Source: Ceratopteris richardii (Eukaryota > Streptophyta > Polypodiopsida > Polypodiales > Pteridaceae). From it: a stretch of 64,000 nt of DNA. The notes under the pieces are model-generated. The model saw nothing but the letters and a program-made list of their open reading frames with translations. It was not told where the DNA came from and made no database searches. The position numbers and the translations under genes were made by a program. Position 1 is the first letter of the stretch. Each line of letters starts with the position of its first letter. Shown piece after piece: positions 31,556-42,162 of this stretch. The stretch covers positions 167,922,996 through 167,986,995 of the forward strand of contig CM035413.1 in assembly GCA_020310875.1 (NCBI GenBank). The letters are read 5' to 3'.

Positions 31556-34500
31556 TCATTTCTTCTTTCTTTGATATACTTGTGACAGCAAATCATGACT
31601 TTTTCTTTCTGTAATATTTAGATTATTGACCATCTCAAATAATGCCTTTCTCCATTGTCCTACAACTTCTGGTTTATCTATGACATCCTTTTTCAAGTAT
31701 TCTGTATAGGCAGCTTCATATGCTATAAGTCTGGACTTTGTAACAACTGATAGATTTCCAAAAATCTCTGACTCCCTTTCAAAAAACCCGTAATCAAAGG
31801 CATCTTCAAAAATCTGCAAGTAATGACTGCCCAAAAATATTACTCTGTTGTAATAGGCCATTAAGCAGATTCTGTCAGGTGTTTTGCTCAAATCAAATAA
31901 TAATGCATCTGTTGGAGAATTAAAGCCGATATAATTCAGTGTTCTGATGTCTGTGTCGGTATAAGTTTCTATACAGGCCAAAATTAACCTCATTATTCTT
32001 ATAAGTAAAATGCAAGCATATTCATTGACATCTTTGTATGTATTTATCACAGACTCAGCAGTATTCACCATGTAACTCTTAGTAGGCCATGTGCCTGCCT
32101 TTGGACCTGCTACTTTCGGGAAATTCAACCACTTAGGTGGAATTTGACCTTCTCTTCTTCTATCCCAAAAAGTTGTCCATTCTCTCCTTCGTGCCACTGG
32201 ACAGTAAGCTGTATTGATCTTTAAATGAAGAGGTGCCTCTTTCCAGATTTTCCTACACTCTTTGTTGGCATCCAACCATTTGTTTCTCCACTTTGGATTG
32301 GCTCTTTCAAATAGTTCTTTAGTCACATTGATGTCCTCTTCATACTCAAGGTATTTGTTTTGAGGTGGCCCAACTCTGGCCAACTGATAATTCTTTATAC
32401 TCTCCATAATCATACATAATGGTATTCCCAATCCATCTGCAGCCCAGTGATGCTGATCTGGATTGATTCCCTTATTCAATGCAAATGTGACAATTTGTTC
32501 TTCATACTCATCATGCATCTTCCTGATGAACTCCATTCTGGAATCTCTACTTGTCACCAATTTTTCCACAAAATCTTCTGAATATTCTCCTTCTGATCTT
32601 TTGTCTACCAGTTCAATATCTTGTTGTATTCCCTCATTATTGTCTACCCCATATTCTTCTGCATATGTGGTTTCCACATGTGTTTCTTCTTGGATTTGTG
32701 GCTTATCCAATTTCTTCTGCAATTCTTCTATAGTCACCATCAGACTCCCATTCTGTTGTGCCCATAGTTCTCTTTCTTTTTTCCATTCATTCTGTTCCTT
32801 TTCTCTCTTTGTCTGCCAATCACTTCTTTCCTTTTCCATATCCATGTATAGCTTATTATAACCTCTCATAGATGTAGCAGCATGTGTACTAGCCTGCTTT
32901 TCTAATTCCTTGGCCTCTTTCAACTCTCTTTGTAATTTCTGAATCTCTTTATGTAATCCTTCCTTTTCTTCCTCTGTCATTTGGGTTGTCTGACTTTCCT
33001 CCTTCAATTGTCCTTCCTCCAATAGTAGCTTATTGATTTCTTCATTTGCTTTAGTCAAAATTTGATAGGAAGTTTGCAGAGTTCTATATCTTCCCTCAAT
33101 CGTTCTCAACTCTTTTTCCAATTTAGTGTTCTGCTCTATTAGTTGTACACTCTTTTCTTCCAAGTATTGAATCTTATTTTGCTTCTGAACTTCTAGCTCT
33201 TCTAAAGCAATTATTTTATTGGAAAACTCCTCATTTTTCTCTTGCACCATCCTTAGTTGCTCTGCTATTTGCTCCTTTTCCCTTTTATGCTCTTCAATTA
33301 TCATACTGCCCTTCTCAAATTCTGACTCTGCCACCATCCCTGAAATGATCATGTTCCGACTAGAGGGTCTGAACTGTTCAATGTTATTCATAATGAGTTG
33401 ACATGCTGATCTTATACTCTTTGGTATTCTTTCCAATCCTCCTTCTATTGCTATTTGTTTGGTTTCTAGTTGTTTGTCCTCTTTGCATTCACTCTCCTCT
33501 TCCTCTTCTCTTTCATATTCTATAATCTTGGCCTTGTTTTCTTCATTACTTGGATGAGTGTCCAATGTTTCTCAATCTGCCATGTCTTCTTGAACACCTG
33601 AATTCTTTTGCTCTAATACATCTGAGATCACCTTTATTTCCTGTACCTTTTCTTTCTCCAATACCTGTTGAGTCTCTTCAGAAAGGTATCCCTCCTTTGT
33701 TTGCATCTCCTTTTCGTGGCTTAGAATTTCTTGAAACAGGTTATATTCAATTTCCTTACCAGAGTTTTCCTGACATTCACCTGCTTGTTCTTCCTGTCTT
33801 TCTTTTTCCTGGGCTAGAACTGTTTCAGTTACTTCCAAATCTTCCAACTAACTTCTTCCCTTATCTCAGTTGCCTGTTCTAACATAGCTGCTTTTCCCTT
33901 CATCAACCTTCTTTCTTCTTCAATACTAAGCTGTTTTCGTGTTTGTTCCTGAATTGGCTTCTCCTGAGACTACTTCTTCAATTCCTCAAGTGTTTTTTGT
34001 TTCTCAGAGGCCTATGTTATGACGTTAGGAGTATTTGGTATTGATAAATTTAGACTCTTTAACAGAAAACTCTCAATATCACTGTCAGAATTAGATGAAA
34101 AGTGCGAAGGTCCTCCTTTTTCTGGTCTGTGGGTCTTGATACTTCTTTCACCATGGATGGATTCTGTGTTTCTTCCATGATTACTTCTTCCCTCTCTTTG
34201 GTGATAACAGTTTCAACTATGGATTTGCCCTTTCCTTTCTTGTTCAATTTCTTCTTTTGTACTAGTTTCCTTGGAACCTTCTTTTTCACCACAACAGTGG
34301 TTCTGGTCTCTGGAGGTCCTTGCAATTCCTTGAAGTAGGCCAGCAACTCCACTTCTTTCCTGACAAACACCTCCTCAGTTTCAGCTGTCATCATTTGATC
34401 ATGGAGTGCTTCATAGTGCTCGACCTCCTCCTGAATCAAATCTGTAGCTTTGCATGAATAGTCTTCTAGCATTTTCTGGTATTGTGCTTCATACATAGCT

Positions 34501-35666
34501 CTTTTGTTATTTCCTTGGGTTAAATAGGTGTATAATTGCTCTTTGCTTGTTTGGGGTGGATGAGGTTCACTAGAGGATTGAACCTGTTTCTGTGCCTCCT
34601 CATGTTCCTCTTTTGTAGCTTCCTCCATTTCTAGTTCCACTTTCCTTGCGTCCAACCTTCTTTTCTTTACAGGAATTACTTCCTCAGATATCATCTTCCT
34701 TTTCATACCTGTTCCCCTCATGCGGGTTTGTCCTTCTGTTTCCCTTTCAGTCATTTTCCTTGGAGGACTCTTGATTCCAGCCATAAGACTTCTGAAATAC
34801 TGTGCCTCTGGAGCCAATTTCAATTGATCTTCCATCCCTAGAACATGATAAATGATTCTTGTTAAGAACTGGGCTCCATTCATGAACTTCTTCTGCTCCC
34901 AGTGTTTTGCTGCTTCCTTCAGCTATTCATGGATGTATGGTGAGACATCCATTACTCCAAAAGGTTTGGTTCTGTCCTTGTTGTTGAACATCAATAATGT
35001 CACTGACTTATGCGGCATGGTATATCTTGGTAATTTTGGAAAACAAAAGTACTGTAAAAACATCCTTACGGCATATTCTTCATTCTCCCTTCCTTTAAAG
35101 TCAGTGAATTTTGCATATCCTGTGTAAGTTTCCTTATTCTTTTTTACAAAACTCGGGTCAAGTTTGGTTCCCATTGTGTAGAATTGCAGTGCTGCTCTGA
35201 TATGTTCTGCCCTGATAGTGATACCTACTTCCTGATTATCCTTGTTTTTGACTTTGCATATGAAATAGGCATCATTCCCTCTTCCTATTTCTGTCAAATT
35301 GTTCATTACTTGTGATACCCTCTCAAAATCAATGAAAAAGATAGGCTCCTCCAATATTCTGTGTAGGCCTACTGCCTTCCATCTTTTCATATTGACTGCC
35401 ACCCTTTGGAACCCGTAGAACTCCTGGCACAACATTGTATAGTTATATCCTCCTACTCCCACTGTGAATATGTGCTGACCAATGATGTTTAGGGTCTCCT
35501 TAAGTTCCTTCACCACCTTCTCAGCTTCTGGAATTTCTGATTCTTCATCTGACTCTAGGTCCACCTGTTCCTCCGTAGCTTCACTGTCCAGAAACCAATG
35601 GCCTCTTGATAGCACAACTGACTCTGCCTTGAAGTCATGAATTGGCAACTCCTTTGTATTCACCAT
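31556..35666 (-). pseudogene. element B ORF2: N-domain, coiled coil, conserved C-domain
   Basis: About 1,370 codons from MVNTKELPIHDF (35666) to QRKKK (31556). The N-domain (35666-34923) has LSRGHWFLDSEATEEQ, YTMLCQEFYGFQRVAV, FIDFERVSQVMNNL and IRAEHIRAALQFY. A TAG at 34921-34923 stops the frame where A has CAG. A basic middle (34883-34059) follows, then frameshifted acidic stretches (33847-33572). The last frame (33565-31556, 669 codons) has a coiled coil of over 250 residues and then a C-domain: HDEYEEQIVTFALNKGINPD, YCPVARRREWTTFW, FNSPTDALLFDLS, CLMAYYNRVIFLGSHYLQIF and FERESEIFGNLS. It is homologous end to end with A's ORF2 and, more distantly, with D's. It could be a structural or host-interaction protein; the sequence gives no enzymatic motif. 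Confidence 0.8.
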
Positions 35667-36296
35667 TTTCTGAGGAAAGTAAAATACACAAAGAAAAACT
35701 CTACCCACATAAGTTGCAAGAAATCAAAGAGTAATATGTAGGGATTTATTTTTAGATGTCATGACATAAGAATAAAAATAAAATCCAAAATAAATTCCAT
35801 TTCTCCAGGAAAGACTCAAAAAGTGATCATCACAGGTGTAGCAAGATGTCTAGTGAAGTCCCTTTTCCTAAACACTCTTTTGGAACAACAAATCATTTAT
35901 CAAATGATAGAAAACAAAAGAAAATTAACTAAAAAAAAAAATAATAATAACTAACAAAAAATAAAAAATAAAAATTAAATAGATCTCTACTATTCTTCTA
36001 CCTATATCTTGCTTTGTGACATATGATTTTTTGTAAAAAACAACAGAAAATAAACAATTTTTCTTTCTCTTTTTTTTTTCAACAATGATTTTTTTCTCTC
36101 TCTTTTTTTTTTAGCAATGATTTTTTTCTCTTCTCTTTTTTTCAAATACTTTTTTCTATTTCTTTTCTTTTTTCATTTTCATTTTTTTCATAATAATTTT
36201 TTCTTTCTTTTCTTCCCCTCCTAATTCTCTTTTTAGAAAAGAAAATCAGGTCTAATATGTATTTTTTCATAATTTTTATGATTTTCTAAATATAGA
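35667..36296 (-). other. element B spacer between PR2 and ORF2
   Basis: Non-coding. It is rich in T on the plus strand, so A/G-rich in sense. It contains the internal PPT (36210-36224) and the block TAGCAAGATGTCTAGTG at 35842-35858, conserved in A at about 10750. It could hold a splice acceptor or promoter for ORF2. Confidence 0.55.
36210..36224 (-). other. internal (central) polypurine tract, element B
   Basis: TTAGGAGGGGAAGAA, identical to the internal tract of A and nearly identical to both terminal tracts. It lies about 4.7 kb upstream of the terminal tract in sense, about one third into the element from its 3' end. Confidence 0.6.
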
Positions 36297-37370
36297 TCAA
36301 ATCTGGATGATCTTTCTTCCACTAGAACAATTCCGATTTTTTAACCCAATACTTCCTGACTCCAATTGGTCTAGTTCCCAGCAAACAACCATTCCCTTTG
36401 TATAAGCATTTTGTAGGAGTTTTTGGTCTCCATATCCATTTTGTCCTTGATTCCTGTTTCCATGAGGAGACCTGTTGTAGACTTTGATTCCATGTGCTTT
36501 TTGCTCTGATGCTTTGATTCTTTGGACCATGCCATGATTGCCATCTTCTTCCCATCTCTTCACCCTTCTTTGTTCTTCCAATCTTTTGCTGATTTTGATT
36601 ATATGAAGCTTGATCATTTAACATTTGTATTGGTAATGTCTGTATATCCTCAAATGCAAAAGTGAATCCTTCAAAGTATATATCATGCACATCTGATGGA
36701 ATTTCTTGTTTTTCATTACTCAATAGAAATATTAAAAACCTTTTGTCATTTATGTTCAATTTAAGCTCCATGTTTTCAAAATCCAAGATCACTTTACCTT
36801 GTTGAAGCCATGGTTGACCTTAAATCACTTTTTCAGTCATCAGATTATCTGGCCATTCTTCACAGTCTATTTTCATATATTCTTCATTAAACTTTACTTC
36901 AATAGTTAGTGAAGACATGCTCTGTACTATTTGACCTTCCAATGTTTTGATTAGGGTTCTACCTTCCTTTCTTTTTATGTTGAATTTACTTACCAGGGCT
37001 GAACTAATCAGATTTACTTGTGCTCCCGAATCTATCAAAACCCTAATGCTTTCATTTTGAAAATCCATTATCATCACAGGGACATGTTCCTTTGGTTTGA
37101 GAGGAGATTCACACAGACAGACTTCCCTAAGCTCATTGATTTTTCTTATCCTTTCCATAGCTTCCCGTTGAGCTTCTTTTCTAATGTCTTCCTCTTCTCT
37201 TTTCCTGTTTTGGGCTTGTTGTAACCTTCTCCATTCATCAACAGTTAATGGAAAATCATACCTCTTTACTCTGCATCCACTTGTAAAGTTTGGCATGATT
37301 TCTCCGTCTATGTTAGCTAGTTGAATGGCTCCACTGTTGCTTATCTGATGTATAATATATGGTCCATGTC
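36297..37370 (-). pseudogene. element B second retropepsin-like domain (PR2)
   Basis: Continues the INT C-terminus (MPNFTSGCRVKRYDFPLTVDEW) through a charged helix (AQNRKREEEDIRKEAQREAM) into a protease-like domain. The catalytic loop VLIDSGAQVNLIS (DSGA at 37021-37032) is intact. The later GQPWLQQGKVIL is the ILG region, where Leu has become a TAA stop (about 36818). The tail has SRTKWIWRPK and KYWVKK. A frameshift near 37370 disconnects it from INT. It differs from PR1 of the same element, so it is not a local copy of it. Confidence 0.78.
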
Positions 37371-39065
37371 CTTTTTTTGGAACTTTTTCTGATGTTCTCT
37401 GACTGTGTAAGCCAACACTAGATCTCCTACCTGTAGATCTTTCTCTTTTATGTGAACATCATGATAAGCTTTTTGCCCTTTCTTGTCCACATACAAACTC
37501 ATAATGGCTTGGAGTCTAGATGCTCCCAACTTTTCCAATTCCATTACTCTTTCTGATAGTTCATGTCCAGTCCAATTATAGTGACTTCCTACTTTTAATG
37601 TTGGAATAAGGAATTCCATAGGTAAAACTGCATTTTGTCCATATACTAGATTGAATGGTGTGCTCCCTATTGCAGTTTTGTAAGCCACTCTATAAGCCCA
37701 TAGGACATGATTAAGTTGTAGATCCCAATCATTCCTGTTTGTGTTCACTAATTTTGATAGTACAGTACAAAGTACTTTATTAGTGCTTTCTGCTAGCCCA
37801 TTGGCTTGTGGGTGATATGGGGCTGACTTTCTATGACTGATCAAGAAATATTCAGTGATGTTTTCTATGATCTGGTTTATAAAATGGGTCCCCCTATCAC
37901 TTACTAGCTCAATTGGAAGTCCAAATCTGGTGATAATGTTTTCATATAAGAATCTGGCAGTAGTATTAGCATCATTTCTCTTTGTGGCTTTGGCCTCAGC
38001 CCACTTTGTCAGATAGTCTGTAGCCACTATGATGTATTCAGCATGGGATTGTTTTGTTGGAGGATGTATAGGTCCAATGAAATCCAATCCCCATTTACTA
38101 AAGGCTCTGGCTGAAATTAATGGAACCAATGGCATATCATTTCTTCTGTTTGGTTGACTTACCCTTTGACAGACATCACACCTTTTTACATAGGTTCTTG
38201 CATCAGGAAATAGCGTTGGCCACCAAAAACCAGAATATAAAATGAGTTTAGCAATTCTGTCACTTGAGAAGTGTCCTCCTGCCACTCCAGAGTGTGCCAT
38301 TTCCAACATTTCCAGATATTTATTCTCAGGAACACAAATTCTTAGGTATCCATCCATTCCTCTCTTATACAACTGTTCCCCTATCAATTGATATTCCTTA
38401 GAGATTACTTGTAAGTTTTTTGAATCTGTACCAGCTATCACTTGTTTTCCTTTCTCCTTCTTTCTCAATTCTTCAATGATACTTCCACTCCAATCTGGAT
38501 TTTTCTGGAACCAATATAGAGTTATGAATTCTGAATCTTGCAATGTTTGGCACTTCTTGCAATTGGCAATATGTTTTGATACATCTTGAATTTTATTAGG
38601 CCAATGTACCCCCATCCTATTGAGATTACTTAGGATGACTACCCTAGAAGCATGAGTGCAAGGGTTCCAATGATGAGCTCTCCTCATATATTCTTGTTGC
38701 TCCTCCTTAGGAGTGCAATATTCTAATATGCCTGTGTGGTTGAGATGGTACAAGTGCCCAGCTAGTAACATAAAGTTCCTGCTTTGCAATACTAGGTGTG
38801 CATTATTCCCAATTGTTCTACAAGGTCCCATGGTTAATAATGGTACTAAAGTCATGGCCCACTCAGGAACACTTTCTACCTTAAACAGATAAGTGTCTGG
38901 CAGATTGTCATCTAAAGGTGAACTTGGTTCTTCAGAGTGGATTCGAGATAAATGATCTGCTCTCAAGTGTGTTTTCCCTTGTCTGACCACTACTTCAAAC
39001 TCAAATTCCATAAGCAACAGAAACCATCTGACTATTCTCCCTGTGTGACAAGGTTTATTTACCAA
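37341..39065 (-). pseudogene. element B RNase H end and integrase
   Basis: 574 codons open after the single TGA at about 39066. It starts at the RNase H end (RADHLSRIHSEEP, catalytic Asp kept). The first H2C2-like module follows (RRAHHWNPCTHASR, MGVHWPNKIQDVSKHI, NCKKCQT), then about 90 residues of linker, and the second module (AHSGVAGGHFSSDR, FWWPTLFPDARTYV, RCDVCQRV). The core has DFIGPIHPP, TDYLTKWAEA, SDRGTHFIN and NGLAEST, with D, D and E all present. The end (YGQNAVLPMEF, EKDLQVGDLVLAYTV) leads to a frameshift near 37370. It would insert the cDNA into the genome. This is the best-preserved integrase of the window. Confidence 0.9.
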
Positions 39066-40508
39066 ATATCACAAAGCTTGATTGTCTACAAAGAATTTGA
39101 ACTTGTTGGCCAAAAGGTAATGTCTGTATTTTTTTACAGCAAATACCATGCCCAATCCCTCTCTTTCAGTGGTTGTGTAATTTTTCTCTGCTAGATTCAA
39201 TTGTCTACTAGCATAGGCCACTGGAAAATCTAACTTGCTTCCTTCTATTGGTTGTGCTAACACACATCCCAAAGCATAATTTGAAGCATCCACATGAACA
39301 TGAAAAATTTTATCCCATTGAGGTGTTTTCAGAATTGGGGCTGTTACCAAACAAGTTTTTAGAGTTTCAAAGGCTTGATCACACTCCTTGGTCCACTCAA
39401 ACTTTGTAATTAGGGCATATAAGGGTTTTGCTATGTCAGCAAATTTGTGTACAAATTTCCTATAGTATCCACAATGTCCCATGAAAGTTTGAAGTTCTTT
39501 TACACTTGTTGGTCTGGGAAGCTCTATTATGGCCTTTATTTTCTTCTCATCAGTTGAAATTCCATTTTTAGAGACTATATGACCCAGCATTCTTCCTTGT
39601 CTGACAAAGAATACACATTTTTCTGGATTTAAACATACTCTGTAGGTTCTGCATTTCTTGAATATATTTTCTAAATCCTGCAAGTGATCTTGTCTCTTTA
39701 ATGAAAAATTACAAATATCATCTACATAGATTTCCATTACCTTTCTCAGGAATTCTTTGAAGATATGACACATCAATCTCTGAAAAGTTGCTGGAGCATT
39801 AGTTAATCCAAAGGGCATAACCCTAAAGGCATAAATTCCCCATTCTGTTGAGAAGGCAGTTTTATGTTGGTCTTCCAATGCTATAGGAGCTTGATTGTAT
39901 CCTGAAAAACCATCCAAAAAACTATAAACCTCCTTCCTTGCAACTCTTTCTAGAAGATGATCTGTTATAGGCAGTGGATAATTATCCCTTATAGTTGCTG
40001 CATTTACCTTTTTCAAGTTAATGCATACCCTAAGTTTCCCATTCTTTTTTGGTACCACAACTATAGGAGATATCCATTCTGTATACTCAATTTCATAGAT
40101 GAAATTGGTAGCTAATAGCTTATCAATTTCTTCCTTTATCTTAGCAGAGTATTTATCATTAAATGTGTAATGTCTCTGTTTACTGGGTTTTGCTTCAGGT
40201 GTAATAGGAATCTTATGCTCACAGATTTTCGGATCAATACCTTTCAAATCCTTGTAGCTATAAGCAAATACATCCCTATAATTTCTTGCCAAATTTCTTA
40301 GTGCCTCTTCTTCTTGGGTTGTCATGTCATCAGCCACTACAATGTGTCTTTCTCCTCCCTCCTCCTGAGTGATCATGATCTTTTTAGTTTCTTCCTCATT
40401 GTCATAAGCTTGTCCTTTCTTCTTTTCCCTCTTTGGTTTCCTTCTGAGAAGTAATCTATTTTCCACTTCATAACTCTTGAAATTTTCAGGTACATCAAAC
40501 TGTTGATC
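39066..40508 (-). pseudogene. element B reverse transcriptase and RNase H
   Basis: An RT with every landmark: YEVENRLLLRRKPKRE linker, KQRHYTFNDKYSAKIKEEID, WISPIVVVPKKNGKLRVCIN, SFLDGFSGYNQ, VMPFGLTNAPATFQRL, YVDD at 39717-39728, and GHIVSKNGISTDEKKIKAI. RNase H follows with HVDASNYALGCVLAQP, TTEREGLGM and FFVDNQAL, where the usual DHQ is DNQ. The frame ends at a TGA near 39066 that replaces a Leu codon. Up to there it is open from 40880, through the duplicated linker. Confidence 0.9.
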
Positions 40509-42011
40509 TTTATTCATTTCCCTTGTCTTCTTCTCATTCTCCTGGTTTTCCTCTATTTCCTTGTGTTTATTTTTCTTGTACTTACCTAAGATTTTATCCT
40601 TAATAGCATCTTCAGCTTTTACTTCCTCCAAAAATTGTGTCTTTCCCTTTTCTAATATCATTTCTTCTTCTATGTCCTCTTCTGTTCTGGATACCGTTAT
40701 CATTTGTATTCCAATGTGAAAAATATCATATCCTTCTTCATTTTGAAATTCCACTCCTACATATTCGTCACTGGCTAGATCCATGGTAGAAGATTTGATT
40801 CCATCCATAGGGCTCAAATTCCTCATCCTTGAATTGTTGAGGTACATAATTCTCATCTTGTAACCTCCTTTCTTCCACACAATCCTCTCTTCTTAATCTC
40901 CTTTTCCTATTGGTCAGATTTCTTATCATATTGCACTTCCATACTAATGATTCAGTCTCATCCTGGTCCTCCATTTTTGACTCCTCACTCAACTCTTGAT
41001 TCTGATGAATTTTATACCATTCTTGAGGAGATATGTCATAGTAGTGCCCATTTCTTAGATTTACTTTGGTTATTCTTCCTTTGCTCTGTAGGTATAAGCA
41101 ATCATTACCCCAATCTTGTACAATTTGCATTTGTCTCATGAATGGTCTTCCTAGGATAATTTCATATGAAGTAGATTGTGGGAATTCAACTATAGCAAAG
41201 GTATGTTCTATCTCTATCCCAAATATGTCCACAATCACTTTTTCCCATATTCCTAGGGGTTTATTCATTTCCCTTGTCTTCTTCTCATTCTCCTGGTTTT
41301 CCTCTATTTCCTTGTGTTTATTTTTCTTGTACTTACCTGAGATTTTATCCTTAATAGCATCTTCAGCTTTTACTTCCTCCAAAAATTGTGTCTTTCCCTT
41401 TTCTAATATCATTTCTTCTTCTATGTCCTCTTCTGTTCTGGATACCGTTATCATTTGTATTCCAATGTGAAAAATATCATATCCTTCTTCATTTTGAAAT
41501 TCCACTCCTACATATTCGTCACTGGCTAGATCCATGGTAGAAGATTTGATTCCATCCATAGGGCTCAAATTCCTCATCCTTGAATTGTTGAGGTACATAA
41601 TTCTCATCTTGTAACCTCCTTTCTTCCACACAATCCTCTCTTCTTAATCTCCTTCTCCTATTGGTCAGATTTCTTATCATATTGCACTTCCATACTAATG
41701 ATTCAGTCTCATCCTGGTCCTCCATTTTTGACTCCTCACTCAACTCTTGATTCTGATGAATTTTATACCATTCTTGAGGAGATATGTCATAGTAGTGCCC
41801 ATTTCTTAGATTTACTTTGGTTATTCTTCCTTTGCTCTGTAGGTATAAGCAATCATTACCCCAATCTTGTACAATTTGCATTTGTCTCATGAATGGTCTT
41901 CCTAGGATAATTTCATATGAAGTAGATTGTGGGAATTCAACTATAGCAAAGGTATGTTCTATCTCTATCCCAAATATGTCCACAATCACTTTTTCCCATA
42001 TTCCTAGGGGT
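40509..42011 (-). repeat. 751-bp tandem duplication in the PR1-RT linker
   Basis: 40509-41259 and 41260-42010 are direct repeats with an exact 751-bp offset. I see about two differences, so the event is recent. TTT shared at the junctions suggests slippage or microhomology. Because 751 is not a multiple of three, the frame shifts. The second half of PR1 (from PLGIWEKVIVDIFG to ILGRPFMRQ and the acidic linker) is present twice. An older frameshift near the GWNQI motif occurs in both copies and so predates the duplication. Confidence 0.95.
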
Positions 42012-42162
42012 TTCTCTATATGTCCATCTGCAAGTTGCAATCTCATTTTTGTGGGTAATAATTCATTTTTTCCCCATTTCTCCCAAGTTTGTTTAGTCAT
42101 GATGGCCACTCCTGATCCACTATCCAAAATAGCTTTGGCCTGGTTTTTACCAAATTGTATTT
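41519..42162 (-). pseudogene. element B aspartic protease (PR1)
   Basis: A retropepsin with the catalytic loop ILDSGSGVAIMT near 42120, PTKMRLQLADGHIEKPLG, and the ILG region EIILGRPFMRQMQIVQDWG. It would mature Gag and Pol. Downstream is the Tyr/acid linker with EEFEPYGWNQI, where the frame is lost (stop at 41519). The upstream side joins gag through a stop at about 42163. Confidence 0.85.

Noticed and set aside
31556..35666. Envelope glycoprotein
   Set aside because: The position is right but there is no signal peptide, membrane helix or Cys-rich ectodomain; the protein is highly charged and coiled-coil.
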